Origin: a virus
DNA: 64,000 bases
Reading direction: 5' to 3' (one strand)
IMG/VR virus record: IMGVR_UViG_3300050120_000158
Span: 30,477 to 94,476 of that record
A model generated the notes under the pieces. That model was not told the DNA's origin and made no database searches. It saw nothing but the letters and a program-made list of their open reading frames with translations. Positions 40,519 to 49,606 of this stretch are shown one piece after another. The first letter of the stretch is position 1, and every line of letters begins with the position of its first letter. The position numbers were made by a program, and so were the translations under genes.

Positions 40519-42084
40519 TCAGGAGAAAACGATGCGGATTTCGTCGTCGCCCGTGAACTGGTCTTCCACGAAGCCCATGCTCAGATCATAGATACGCTGC
40601 GTGTTGCGTGCGGCGTAGGCGATATTCGAAAGCTGGATCGTGTTGGACTGGAACTCGACAATGTTGTTCGGCAGACTGCCGACACGGGCATGGAACCGGA
40701 GAATGTCCGCAGCGGCAAGGTGCCGCCAGTACGGCTCGACCGACTCATATTCCATTTCAGGGTTACAGCCGCCCTTCGGATCGCGGGAGCTATACAGCAC
40801 GCCCTTGTAACCATCGGGGTCGGACACCGAGTCCCGGGGGTTAACCACGATGCCCATATCGACGTTGAACGACTGGGCCGCGAGGTTCATGGCACTGCCG
40901 ATAGTAAGCTGCGCCAATTCGACTTGTACTGGGTTGCTTGGCTCAAAGACAGCGTTGAGCGGAAGCGCCTGATCGTCCGGGTTGTGATACTGGCCCGTAA
41001 ACGTGAACGCGGCGGTAGCATACGCGCCAGCGGTCGCCGTGAATGCAACATTCCCGATGCAGCCGGTAAGACGATGGACTGTACCATCGTAATACATGTA
41101 CATCGTAAGCGACTGAAACCCCGTGCTGATCGGCGTCAAGTGGAAGCCGGGTCGCAGAAGTTCAATCGTCCACGTATCATTCAGAGCAAGGCTTCCGGTC
41201 CACGCCATGTTAGCGGAGGCGGCGGAAGAACCAAGAACAATGGCGGTTGTTCCCGTGGTCACCGCAATAACGCCAGCGGTAATCGTTATGGTAACAACTC
41301 CGGTTGCAGCAGCAGCGGAGAAACGCGCGTCAGCGAGCGCAGTGACGGCGGCGGCAATCGCCGTAGCTTCCGTCGCTGCGACGGCGCTTGCGATCACGTA
41401 CTTGAGGCGGATACCGCCAATACTGAGAACAACGATATCCCCAATCTGCGGGGTCGCTACCGTGTACAAAACCGCGAGGGGGTCGCTCTGATCAACGGCA
41501 ACAACCGTCGTCGGAACAACCGAACCGTTCTGCATGATGATGGTCGAGAAATCTTCACTCGGCAGAATGGTCGTATCGTTGGTATCGGTCGGGTTGCCAG
41601 TGACGCGGATTTTCGCCGTAGCCGAAACACCACCAAGGACGACACGGATTTTGTATCGACCATAGTTTTTGGTCGGCGGGGTCGTCTTCGTCCATGTGAT
41701 TGCGGGTCCGCTGTTCTGCGGGTTCGCAAAGATGTTGTTGATGACCGCAGCCGCCGTATTGGCAATGGTCGTCATCGCAAAGCCGCAACCCTTCAACAGG
41801 GTGGCCAACTTGGGTGCAACGCCGGAAAGACCGGAGCCCTTGACTTCGTGGGTGAACGACAACGTAGCCAACTTGCGGCCAACGGCGGTCGGCAATGGCG
41901 ACAGCGACGGACGATAGAAATCACGCTTGAGGACGTTCGGGCTGATCTTCGCATCGGCGTTCATAACGAGAAAAGCGTCAGTCGTCGGAACAGGTCCGGC
42001 GTCCACGTTGTAGGTCGTCTCGATCTTTCCAAGCAGCAACGCTCGCTGCGAGAGGATTGGACCAGTGGAAGTATTCGCGGTCAT
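40519..42084 (-). CDS. Major tail (tube) protein
   Basis: A 521-residue protein in the tube position. It has the usual start (LSQRALLLGKIETTYNV) and a beta-rich body, plus a long Ala/Thr-rich insertion at residues about 200-290 that may be an Ig-like or surface domain. The longer size compared with simple tube proteins is consistent with such an insertion. A leader with TCTCTCTCGAAA lies upstream, as before the capsid gene. Confidence 0.82.
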   Translation of the reverse strand: MTANTSTGPILSQRALLLGKIETTYNVDAGPVPTTDAFLVMNADAKISPNVLKRDFYRPSLSPLPTAVGRKLATLSFTHEVKGSGLSGVAPKLATLLKGCGFAMTTIANTAAAVINNIFANPQNSGPAITWTKTTPPTKNYGRYKIRVVLGGVSATAKIRVTGNPTDTNDTTILPSEDFSTIIMQNGSVVPTTVVAVDQSDPLAVLYTVATPQIGDIVVLSIGGIRLKYVIASAVAATEATAIAAAVTALADARFSAAAATGVVTITITAGVIAVTTGTTAIVLGSSAASANMAWTGSLALNDTWTIELLRPGFHLTPISTGFQSLTMYMYYDGTVHRLTGCIGNVAFTATAGAYATAAFTFTGQYHNPDDQALPLNAVFEPSNPVQVELAQLTIGSAMNLAAQSFNVDMGIVVNPRDSVSDPDGYKGVLYSSRDPKGGCNPEMEYESVEPYWRHLAAADILRFHARVGSLPNNIVEFQSNTIQLSNIAYAARNTQRIYDLSMGFVEDQFTGDDEIRIVFS

Positions 42085-42138
42085 GTGGGGCTAGCTCCTG
42101 TGGCGGCTTTCGAGAGAGAGATGTTTGTTTTTTTGGTA

Positions 42139-42342
42139 TTACGCGCGGACACGCTTTCCGGTATCCGGGTCGATTTTGTAGTCGCCGCCGTGCCCATGGT
42201 GCGGATCGCGATCTTCTAAGGTATCGCTGTCCTTCACGATATGGGACGGATGGGCGGGCTTTGCAGGTTCCTGCACCGGGGAAACAACCGGAATGAGGGA
42301 AGCGGCGGGCGGTATGGGGGTCTGCATTGTTTCGTCATCCAT
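42139..42342 (-). CDS. Small Pro/His/Asp-rich protein
   Basis: A 67-residue hydrophilic protein (MDDETMQTPIPPAAS...) with DPHHGHGGDYKIDPDTGKRV near the C terminus. The dispersed palindrome at 42262 codes VQEPA in its middle. The ATG at 42342 overlaps the tail-terminator stop. Likely a flexible small virion or assembly protein; no family recognised. Confidence 0.6.
   Translation of the reverse strand: MDDETMQTPIPPAASLIPVVSPVQEPAKPAHPSHIVKDSDTLEDRDPHHGHGGDYKIDPDTGKRVRA
42262..42275 (+). repeat. Dispersed palindrome, TT centre
   Basis: Exact copy inside 42139-42342, read as VQEPA. Confidence 0.97.
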
Positions 42343-42859
42343 AGCTCTGTATCTCCGATGGCATGTGGTAGGGGTCGCCTTGAACAACCCGGTAATGAAC
42401 TTGGAACGTAAGCAAACCACCGGGACTCGGATCGGTCGCGCTCTCAATCTGAGGCTGGTTGTTGGTCTCGACAACGTTTATCGAGAGACCGCCTAGCTGC
42501 CTATGGTCGATAGTGCCGAACAACACCTGTTGAAGTCTTCCGAGATAGTACCTGAAGGTCGTAAAGTTATCAACGTCCAATAAAGGTGCGAAGGCCCATT
42601 CCACATAAAGCGTGAGAACCTTATCCTCCATCGGGAACATAATATCGCTGGTAGTTTCCGGCCCTTGCTCCAAGCTGTACTTTGGGAATTCCAATGCACT
42701 AGAGCCGTACATCGGGCCTGTTGCTGATACGTTCCAAAAATTGGCGGTCGGGTCTGTGCCGTTGACCTGATCAACATCAAGCATTGCGTTGATACGGTTT
42801 ACCACTTCAGCGACAATCCGCGCCTGTACAGTGAGTGGAACGTTCTTCAAGCCAGCCAT
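42335..42859 (-). CDS. Tail terminator-like protein (lambda U position)
   Basis: A 174-residue alpha/beta protein just upstream of the tube gene in the usual U/tail-terminator slot. N-terminal VQARIVAEVVNRINAML and central LTLYVEWAFAPLL fit the helix-strand pattern. Identity rests on gene order and size more than on sequence motifs. Confidence 0.65.
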   Translation of the reverse strand: MAGLKNVPLTVQARIVAEVVNRINAMLDVDQVNGTDPTANFWNVSATGPMYGSSALEFPKYSLEQGPETTSDIMFPMEDKVLTLYVEWAFAPLLDVDNFTTFRYYLGRLQQVLFGTIDHRQLGGLSINVVETNNQPQIESATDPSPGGLLTFQVHYRVVQGDPYHMPSEIQSYG

Positions 42860-43596
42860 TAGTAATTCGGCACAAGCCGCTCCCCATGCAACTCACTGGA
42901 CGGCGTGATCGAAGGCAACCGCCGCACTTTCAATTGCGGATCGATGCTATCTAGCGTCGCCAAGAATTCCTGATTGTACACTTCGGTAACTGCATCCTGC
43001 ATGATCAGAATGAATTGCGTGATCAAGTCCGGCAACCGACGATCATACGCATTGCGGATCAGCCGCATTTCCTTGAGCTTGATTGCGTCCACCAAGAGGT
43101 ACAGCAGCTTGAGCTTGCCGTCCGTCTTGGACTTATAGGCGACGTACACGTTCTTGTTTTTCTTGGACTTATAGATGAACGAGCCAAGCGAACGCCACGA
43201 ATTGGGGGATAGCCGCTTTGGCCGCCCATCGGGGAAGCAACCATCCAATATTGGGATGGCAATCATCTTGGCGTTTTTGGCTGAGAGCGCTGGCGGATTG
43301 GTGCCGTACTCATTCGCTGCGATGGATTGACTGACTAGGAAATAGCCCCGCATACTCGCTAGGTCGCCGCTGAATACAACGCGGGACGAACTACCAAGCT
43401 CTCCGGCGCTTTTGCCAGATCGACGCGGCCAATCGCTGGAAACGTCCTTAGCAACGCCTGCTAGCCACTCGCGGAATGCCTGCCCCATTTGTGGAGCAAT
43501 TATTTGCTCAAGGTACGGCCCATACTTAAGCCCCCGCAGTTTGCTAATCGCCGAAGGATCAATCCTCGTATTGACGATTTGTAGGCGTGCGGCCAT
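42859..43596 (-). CDS. Minor tail / HK97 gp10-like protein
   Basis: A 245-residue protein. The pattern YLEQIIAPQMGQAFREWLAG, a basic segment (DWPRRSGKSAGE) and YFLVSQSIAANEYGTNPP resembles the gp10/Z family that joins the tail to the connector. Its ends overlap both neighbours by one base. Basic C-terminal half (KSKKNKNVYVAYKSKTDGKLK). Confidence 0.7.
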   Translation of the reverse strand: MAARLQIVNTRIDPSAISKLRGLKYGPYLEQIIAPQMGQAFREWLAGVAKDVSSDWPRRSGKSAGELGSSSRVVFSGDLASMRGYFLVSQSIAANEYGTNPPALSAKNAKMIAIPILDGCFPDGRPKRLSPNSWRSLGSFIYKSKKNKNVYVAYKSKTDGKLKLLYLLVDAIKLKEMRLIRNAYDRRLPDLITQFILIMQDAVTEVYNQEFLATLDSIDPQLKVRRLPSITPSSELHGERLVPNY

Positions 43597-44225
43597 TAGT
43601 GCCTGCCAACCATCGGCGCACGGTACGGGGTAAGCATGGCCTGTACTTCGGAAATAAGGCCGGTAGTAGCCGAGACGCTGAATTTCTCAAGGCTACTACG
43701 GGCCTTGGCTTGCTGTTCCTCGCCCATGGCGCTTGCCTTGATACGACCAAGCGTGAATGCAACTTGGATAGAGGTGGCCGTTACGAGCGTTGCAGGAACC
43801 TGCAAGATGCCGTTGGTGACAGCATACCCGCCGATATAGGTAGATCGGAGACCGCGCATATGGTGCCGCAGGCGGGTTACAACCGTGATAAACCCTTGAT
43901 CGTAGTCAACGATGTAGTCGATATTTTCGACAAGGGTTGTCGGCACATAGTTTGGGTTGACGAACACGCCGGTTGGATCGTATTCGAGGACGAAACTTCC
44001 TGCGGTGATCGGAGCTTCCTTGATGCGGAACCGGTGCTGGCCATCGGGAGACATGGTGTATTCAACGTAAGTACCCAGATCGAACTTCCTGCGGCAGAAG
44101 TTCTTAATATTGGTTGAGGTCGAGGCTATCAATGGCGTTATCTGGTTATTGAAACCAGTGAAGCCGGGGGTGATAGGCGCATTAAGCACAACGTCAGTGG
44201 TGGCGCAAAATACACTATCGACCAT
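43596..44225 (-). CDS. Head-tail connector (gp6-like adaptor)
   Basis: A 209-residue protein with an N-terminal helix pair and beta segments (FVLEYDPTGVFVNP, YIVDYDQGFITV), the layout of head-tail adaptor proteins. The dispersed palindrome at 43791 codes LQVPA in GILQVPATLV, one of the few copies placed well inside a gene. It lies between the head genes and the tail-completion genes. Confidence 0.65.
   Translation of the reverse strand: MVDSVFCATTDVVLNAPITPGFTGFNNQITPLIASTSTNIKNFCRRKFDLGTYVEYTMSPDGQHRFRIKEAPITAGSFVLEYDPTGVFVNPNYVPTTLVENIDYIVDYDQGFITVVTRLRHHMRGLRSTYIGGYAVTNGILQVPATLVTATSIQVAFTLGRIKASAMGEEQQAKARSSLEKFSVSATTGLISEVQAMLTPYRAPMVGRH
43791..43804 (+). repeat. Dispersed palindrome, AA centre
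   Basis: Exact copy inside the connector gene, read as LQVPA. Confidence 0.97.
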
Positions 44226-44244
44226 CGGTATTCTCCAAGTGTAA

Positions 44245-44273
44245 AGGGCCGCGACGTGGTTAGCCGCGACCCT
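44245..44273 (-). terminator. Hairpin between head genes
   Basis: Minus strand AGGGTCGCG / CGCGGCCCT forms a 9-bp stem with one G-U and an 11-base loop, followed by only TTT. It may be a partial terminator or an RNA-processing signal. Confidence 0.5.
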
Positions 44274-44299
44274 CTAGGTAACAAAGACGGTCGAAGACC

Positions 44300-44623
44300 T
44301 TAGCGGCTTAGGGGTACGATTGGCAACCGCCGCATTGGCTTCTTCGATCCATCAAGCGGAGCCTTGCTGGGTTCGGGCTGGTTACGCTTCACATGGAAGA
44401 AAGCCTTTTCGAAGACTTCGCCTTCGCCGTCCGGCACTTCCTCGTGAATTTCTTCCAGAGCAATTCCAGTTTCTTCGTCAACCTTGACAGGCAGGCCGTA
44501 ATTAAACTGCAAATTCTTCCAGAAGTAGACCCGACCCCGAATGAGCGTTGCGGTTGTTACACCTTTCGCTACCGGGGCCGGTTGTGTTGCGGCTGCTCCT
44601 ACCGTTCTTGCTGGTTTCAACAT
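44300..44623 (-). CDS. Head-region hypothetical protein
   Basis: A 107-residue protein between capsid and connector genes. The N terminus is Ala/Pro/Thr-rich, followed by strands (RVYFWKNLQFNYGLPVKVDEETG) and a basic Pro-rich tail. A decoration or head-completion role fits the place but no family was recognised. Confidence 0.65.
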   Translation of the reverse strand: MLKPARTVGAAATQPAPVAKGVTTATLIRGRVYFWKNLQFNYGLPVKVDEETGIALEEIHEEVPDGEGEVFEKAFFHVKRNQPEPSKAPLDGSKKPMRRLPIVPLSR

Positions 44624-44688
44624 GGACTATTCCTTACGAGATTATGGGCGTGTATTACAACAATTACAGATGGTGCAGCGTTGGCGCC

Positions 44689-45642
44689 TTAGCCGATGTT
44701 GATGGCCTTGACGACCATGTTTTCTTCTTCGAACTGGACGGCGAGACGCATGGTCACCACGATGATGAACGCACGCTCGCGAATGTCCTTCGCGAATTCC
44801 ATGCGCAGGTTCCGCTGAACGCCGATGATCAGGTTGTTCGGGTTCATCAGGATCGCGTTGGACGAGGGCATGTAGGCCGCCGATGACATCGGGATGCCGA
44901 GGACGCTCACAGGGAAGTTTCCCTGCAACATCGCATCACCGAGTTGGGTCTGCCGCTGGGCAACCGTCATCCGATAATCGATTTCCTTCGGACGCGACAC
45001 GTACATCTTGTACTTGTTCAGCAGCTTGTAGTATTGCGTCGGCAACGCCTTGATCATGTTGCCGAAAAGCTGCGGACCCATCGGATCACCGGCTTGGTTG
45101 ACGATGTTCGACACGGACTGCTTGATCACGCCGTTCTGCAAGGCGAGGAAGGTGTCGCCCGAGGTGGTGTCGCCGAGGACAACCATTTCTTCCAGATCGA
45201 GCGAGATACGCATCGCCATCATGTCGAGAATGGTCTGCTGGAACGTCGCCGTATCCAGATCGCCACCCTCGATGGAGTCTTCGATGGCTTCGTAGGGCAG
45301 ATCGATTTCGGCGATGACTTCCGAGGTCGTCAGCGTGATGCGCTCGGTGGTCGGCTTGTAACGATCCGTGGGCGACAGCGCACGGGTGCCAGAGATGGCA
45401 TTTTCCGGCGACGAAATCGTGCCCTGATTGGCGGCGCGCAGAATGCGGGTGCCGAAACCCAGCTTGTTGATTTCCATCTTCGGGCGCGACATGGGAACGA
45501 TGCGCGCGTCCTTCAGGATGGTAGGTTCTTCCATCATCTTGCGGAAGAACTTGTTGTTCTGCTGCGTGGTCAGATAGCCACCGGTGCTGACCAGATCGGA
45601 CAGCGCCAGATCGGCTCGCTGGATGAGTTCCTGCTCGTTCAT
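44689..45642 (-). CDS. Major capsid protein, HK97-fold
   Basis: A 317-residue capsid protein. It has the N-arm, P-domain and E-loop order of HK97-type proteins (FRKMMEEPTILKDARIVPM, EIDLPYEAIEDSIEGGDLD, MRISLDLEEMVVLGDTTSGD, then KYKMYVSRPKEIDYR and a C-terminal ERAFIIVVTMRLAVQF). Upstream are scaffold and protease genes. The 5' leader contains CTCTCTCGAAAACC, shared with two other places. Confidence 0.9.
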   Translation of the reverse strand: MNEQELIQRADLALSDLVSTGGYLTTQQNNKFFRKMMEEPTILKDARIVPMSRPKMEINKLGFGTRILRAANQGTISSPENAISGTRALSPTDRYKPTTERITLTTSEVIAEIDLPYEAIEDSIEGGDLDTATFQQTILDMMAMRISLDLEEMVVLGDTTSGDTFLALQNGVIKQSVSNIVNQAGDPMGPQLFGNMIKALPTQYYKLLNKYKMYVSRPKEIDYRMTVAQRQTQLGDAMLQGNFPVSVLGIPMSSAAYMPSSNAILMNPNNLIIGVQRNLRMEFAKDIRERAFIIVVTMRLAVQFEEENMVVKAINIG

Positions 45643-45734
45643 AGTGGGTAACCCCTTGAGTTGCCGTGTTGGTTTTCGAGAGAGATAGTTTTTCTTTTTT
45701 TACGCTGTTACGCGGTAGGTCGGCAGGGAGGGGC

Positions 45735-46985
45735 TTAGAAGCCCGCAACCCGCTTCAGGTTCGCTTGGGCTTCTGCCGTCCGTTCGGCCTTGGCGGCCAT
45801 TTCCGGCGTCGGTTCGGTGCTGGCGGGGGCAACTTCGCCAACGCCCTTCTTGGACGGAGCGCGGGAGGCGAGACCCTGCAACTGCTCGATGGCAGTCGCG
45901 GACTTCTTGGCGGTGTCTGCCGCCGTGGCGCTGGCCTTGGCCACGTCGCCCTTGATCGTGGCGATTTCCTTCTGAAGCGGCTCGACGGCGGCGGCGACGG
46001 CCTTGCCGACGATGGACGCGAAGACTTCCGGGTCGAACGTACCAATGGGACGCACTTCGGCGACGGCAACAACAGCCGGGGCCGCTGCAACCGGTGCAGG
46101 AACCTGCACGGTCTGACTGTCATCAACCGCTTTGACGGCGGGGACGGCGGGAACAACCGGCTCGACTACCGGTTCCTTCTTTGCGGCGATTTCAGTCAAG
46201 ACAGTCACTCCTGCGTTGTGAGCGTCAATGAACTTCTTGACGTTCTCATGTTTCTGGGCACTTTCGGAAGCAAGGGCCGCGACGAACAGCGCGTCAACGG
46301 CGGTAATCATCGAACCCATCTCGTTGCAGATGGACGCAACCTTGGTGGCCCGCTCGGTGGTATCGTCGCCGCCAAGCACGTTGCCGATGGCGGTAAGGGC
46401 GGACGAGAAGATAACTTCGACGCCGGGGGGAACGCCATCGGCCATGCCCGACTCAAGCACGTCCGCGACGGTCTCGCCCTTGGAGCAATAGGCGGCGTAC
46501 CAGTCGAATTTCAGCGCAGTATCCTCGGCCTTGATCGCCGATTTCTGCGTCGAAGCAACCTTGGTGCCAACGAAGCCGGTAATGCCATCGCCCATCGCAA
46601 CCTTGGCGACCTTTTCGAACATCGCGTCCGTGTTGCCTTCGACTTCGGCAACGAAGGTTTCGCCGTCCGCCTTGACGACATAGCCATCATAGCCCTCGCC
46701 CTTGAGGTACTTGTTGACGCTTGCTTCGTCGGTGTACTGGGCTTTCGCGAAGACGATCTTGCGAACGCCAACGGCGACAGCCTTCTGTCCGAGGACAGGG
46801 TGGGATGAAATCGTCGGAGCGGAGGGGCGCGGCTTGATGGCCATGGGTGTCGGTCCTTTTTCGGCGTGTTTGAGGCTGGTGAAGGGTTCTTGGATGGCAC
46901 CATGATTTACAACCGACACGAACTTGGGGTTCGGGTCGGTCAGAATTTTGACCTTTCGGGTCACCGTCTTCGGCTCTGGCGTCAT
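45735..46985 (-). CDS. Scaffold-like capsid assembly protein
   Basis: A 416-residue protein between protease and capsid. The N-terminal half is a mixed alpha/beta region, and the C-terminal half is Ala/Val/Glu-rich and coiled-coil (VEPLQKEIATIKGDVAKASATAADTAKK by position), a scaffold layout. The dispersed palindrome at 46095 codes VQVPA in the Pro/Ala linker between the halves. The start overlaps the protease stop. Confidence 0.75.
   Translation of the reverse strand: MTPEPKTVTRKVKILTDPNPKFVSVVNHGAIQEPFTSLKHAEKGPTPMAIKPRPSAPTISSHPVLGQKAVAVGVRKIVFAKAQYTDEASVNKYLKGEGYDGYVVKADGETFVAEVEGNTDAMFEKVAKVAMGDGITGFVGTKVASTQKSAIKAEDTALKFDWYAAYCSKGETVADVLESGMADGVPPGVEVIFSSALTAIGNVLGGDDTTERATKVASICNEMGSMITAVDALFVAALASESAQKHENVKKFIDAHNAGVTVLTEIAAKKEPVVEPVVPAVPAVKAVDDSQTVQVPAPVAAAPAVVAVAEVRPIGTFDPEVFASIVGKAVAAAVEPLQKEIATIKGDVAKASATAADTAKKSATAIEQLQGLASRAPSKKGVGEVAPASTEPTPEMAAKAERTAEAQANLKRVAGF
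46095..46108 (+). repeat. Dispersed palindrome, AA centre
   Basis: Exact copy in the linker of the scaffold-like gene, read as VQVPA. Confidence 0.97.
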
Positions 46986-47593
46986 GGCAATTGATACCTG
47001 TGGGCGTGCTTTTCGGCTATGTCCGTAGCCGTTCCGAACGTAATACTGTGAACGTGTCCGTCTTCAGCGGGAGAAGTGGTACCGCCAATGATGCGCCCGT
47101 CATCATCTATTTGTATGAAAAAATAATGATCATGTCCATCAGCTTTTTCGGTGGCCCCAAAAACCTGCGGGAAAAACGTCAATTCGACTTCTGCATCTAC
47201 CTTCGTAATGTAGGTCTCGACGGAGAAACCATTGTAAATTCCGGCCTTGATATCCGCCCAAAGCGCCGGGTCCTCGATCTTGATCGAGAGTACCCATGAC
47301 CCTTCCGGGTAAAGCGGATGATCGGCGCAGGCAACGTAGCTCTCGACCGCAACCGCCTTCACAACGGTATTGTTGTGCATAAGATCGATTTGATTGTTCT
47401 TGAGAGTGGCCATGAACCGGTGAGCCATAAGCTCAACATCGGCGGCAAGCATCATTTCGTCATGGGTATCCACTACGTCCGGCACGTACACAATCCCGGT
47501 GGCGATATGCTTCTCGGTATCGACGCTCTTGAAAGCAACGTCAACCTGAGTGATGCCGTCCCGGTAGAATTGTTCTAGTGCTTCAAGTTTCAT
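46982..47593 (-). CDS. Prohead protease, XkdF-type
   Basis: A 203-residue protein matching the XkdF-type putative serine protease: IATGIVYVPDVVDTHDEMM, AHRFMATLKNNQIDLMHN, AVESYVA, GSWVLSIKIEDPALW, AGIYNGFSVETY. It would cleave scaffold and capsid proteins. The C-terminal 50 residues are His-rich (DGHDHYFF, DGHVHSITFG). The ATG overlaps the portal stop inside the dispersed palindrome region. Confidence 0.82.
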   Translation of the reverse strand: MKLEALEQFYRDGITQVDVAFKSVDTEKHIATGIVYVPDVVDTHDEMMLAADVELMAHRFMATLKNNQIDLMHNNTVVKAVAVESYVACADHPLYPEGSWVLSIKIEDPALWADIKAGIYNGFSVETYITKVDAEVELTFFPQVFGATEKADGHDHYFFIQIDDDGRIIGGTTSPAEDGHVHSITFGTATDIAEKHAHRYQLP

Positions 47594-49545
47594 CTTGCAG
47601 GAACCTGCATGTCCATATGGTGGCGAAGCTCTTGCGACAACGAGCGCATTTCCTTTCGTACCATATTTTGCAAAATATGGCTCTGCAAGGCTTTGGTAAC
47701 CGCCGTGTTCTTTGACTTGCTCTTGGCTTTTTTCTTGTTCTTGCCCCCGGGCTGATTGGTCTTGCCCGGCTTCCCTCTGTTCTGCGGGCTGGCCGGGTCG
47801 GCAGGGTCCGGCTTTCCAGCGGTGGCAACGTCAAGTGCGTTTTGCTGCGCTTCTGCGGCTTTCTCGGCCTCCGCTTCCATATCCACGATGAATTCGGTAA
47901 GACCATCGACCTGATTGCCAGCAATGACATACTGCATAACCGCAGCCCAAGGATAATCGCCCCAAGCTTCGGTGACCGGCTTGATATCAATATCCAAAAT
48001 CTTGTTCGCGATCTTGATAACAGCGTTCGGAGTGAGCGCCCCCGTGCTATCAAGCGTGGTAAGCATGGTGGCCAAGCTATCCGGGTCGGCAAGCGGCACA
48101 CCAACTGACTTGAAGCGCCAATACCTCGGACGGTAGGTCCGCAGTATCTTGTTGTTCATAAGATCGTCAAAGCTCTGCCGCTCGGGTCCGAAAATCTGCT
48201 GTTCGGCGGTGACAACCGACGCGAAGGCGCTGGCCCGAGTATAGTCTTCGGCGCGACCGGCATAGATTGGGGGCAGTCGGAACGAAGAACGGATTTTCTG
48301 CTGGTTGGCCTGATCGTAATCCTTGAACAGGCCGTCCTGCTGCCGCTCCGATATCATCGGCTTCATATCGATACGCGGTGCCGATACCGAATGGTCCGTC
48401 GAGCCAGAAGTGTCGTCACCGCTTGCCTCAAGAACCAGAATTCGGTTCATAGCCGCCGTGCCCTTGAGGGCATTGATGTAGGCATCGATGACTTCAAAGC
48501 TCTCTTGGGTGAGCGCGCCGCCCGAAATCAGAACGGCCATTGCCGGGATGGCATTCTCTCGGAAGAAATTGAGGTTCACCATTTCGGACTCTCTTGAGCC
48601 GAGAATGGACGGCAACTGGCCTATCCAGCGGGGCAAACCGTAAATCTGCCCCGGCGTGTACAGCGAAAGCATCAGGCATTCAGTCGCCTGATCCTCGATG
48701 GGGAGCGCCGGGTTTTCTTCGCCGGTCTTAGGATCGATTGATCGCGGGTCTCCGAACTCCTTGAAATACGTCTTGTGGTAAATGTGGTTCGTATAGCTGA
48801 TCTGCACATAGCGACAGAAGTGCTGGAAGGCGGTCTTGACGATCATCTGCGACGGGTCGGCAGGATTGGGTACCTGTAAGATAACCTCTGTTTGTTCCAC
48901 TTCGCGGATTGTCCGGCGCATGGTCGTACCGGGCAAGTGATCGAACATGATGATGCGACCGGCCAAGTCCCGCGAAATCTCGAAGAACCGGTTTCCAATC
49001 GTTTCGAAATCCCATCGGGTACGTTCCCGGATTTCTTTCAATGAAGCATCTGGGGAACACAACGAGAGGAAGTTCTCAAGCATGACCTTCTCTGCTTGAA
49101 CGTCCGGGGCTTTCTCGCTCCCTTCTTCCCCTATGTATTCGAGCATGTGGCCGTAGCTCTCGATATTGACCACATAGGCTTCGATGCACTGGCGCAGTGT
49201 ATTGGAGTTTTGCACCAACCGGGCAAGGTGATTGAATTGATAGCTCGGCACGATGGGGCCGAAACCGGCTATAACGTCGCCGCTGGCTGCGTTGGAATAG
49301 GAAAACGGGTCGGGGGCTGCGTTGGATTTGAGCGGCGTTTTGGAGGCCCGCTTTTTGGCGGGTTCCGGTGTGACAGTTTCGCTGACGGGCGCACCGCTGG
49401 CTTGACTGAGCAAACCGTCGAAACCGGAAGTGTGATACTTCGCTTCGGTCTGAATAAAGCGGACGTTACGCGCGGCTCGCTGTTGTCGCGGTTCCACCTT
49501 GGCAACCGGAAGCGTGATCCGCCTAGACAATGGTTTGATTGACAT
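47590..49545 (-). CDS. Portal protein
   Basis: A 651-residue portal. A disordered N terminus of 90 residues is followed by the PBSX-type portal core (FNHLARLVQNSNTLRQCIEAYVVNI, FETIGNRFFEISRD, YFKEFGDPRSID, IYGLPRWIGQLPSILGSRE, NFFRENAIPAMAVLISGG), with a long basic Lys/Asn-rich C terminus. The last codons (MQVPAR) come from the dispersed palindrome at 47596. It is the first gene after the promoter at 49572. Confidence 0.9.
   Translation of the reverse strand: MSIKPLSRRITLPVAKVEPRQQRAARNVRFIQTEAKYHTSGFDGLLSQASGAPVSETVTPEPAKKRASKTPLKSNAAPDPFSYSNAASGDVIAGFGPIVPSYQFNHLARLVQNSNTLRQCIEAYVVNIESYGHMLEYIGEEGSEKAPDVQAEKVMLENFLSLCSPDASLKEIRERTRWDFETIGNRFFEISRDLAGRIIMFDHLPGTTMRRTIREVEQTEVILQVPNPADPSQMIVKTAFQHFCRYVQISYTNHIYHKTYFKEFGDPRSIDPKTGEENPALPIEDQATECLMLSLYTPGQIYGLPRWIGQLPSILGSRESEMVNLNFFRENAIPAMAVLISGGALTQESFEVIDAYINALKGTAAMNRILVLEASGDDTSGSTDHSVSAPRIDMKPMISERQQDGLFKDYDQANQQKIRSSFRLPPIYAGRAEDYTRASAFASVVTAEQQIFGPERQSFDDLMNNKILRTYRPRYWRFKSVGVPLADPDSLATMLTTLDSTGALTPNAVIKIANKILDIDIKPVTEAWGDYPWAAVMQYVIAGNQVDGLTEFIVDMEAEAEKAAEAQQNALDVATAGKPDPADPASPQNRGKPGKTNQPGGKNKKKAKSKSKNTAVTKALQSHILQNMVRKEMRSLSQELRHHMDMQVPAR
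47596..47609 (+). repeat. Dispersed palindrome, AA centre
   Basis: Exact copy at the portal/protease junction, read as MQVPA at the portal C terminus. Confidence 0.97.
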
Positions 49546-49571
49546 ATCCGCCCCTGTTGAACAGGTAACGG

Positions 49572-49600
49572 ATATTACGAGCGGCGAGTCAGATAGTCAA
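49572..49600 (-). promoter_or_regulatory. Promoter of the head-tail operon
   Basis: Minus strand TTGACT, 17-base spacer, TAATAT, 27 bases before the portal ATG and reading left through the structural genes. Confidence 0.8.
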
Positions 49601-49606
49601 CGCACC

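Noticed and set aside
40690-42219. Long plus-strand open frame opposite the tube gene
   Set aside because: Antisense shadow of the major tail protein, very rich in Arg and Gly as expected from reversed Ala/Thr codons.
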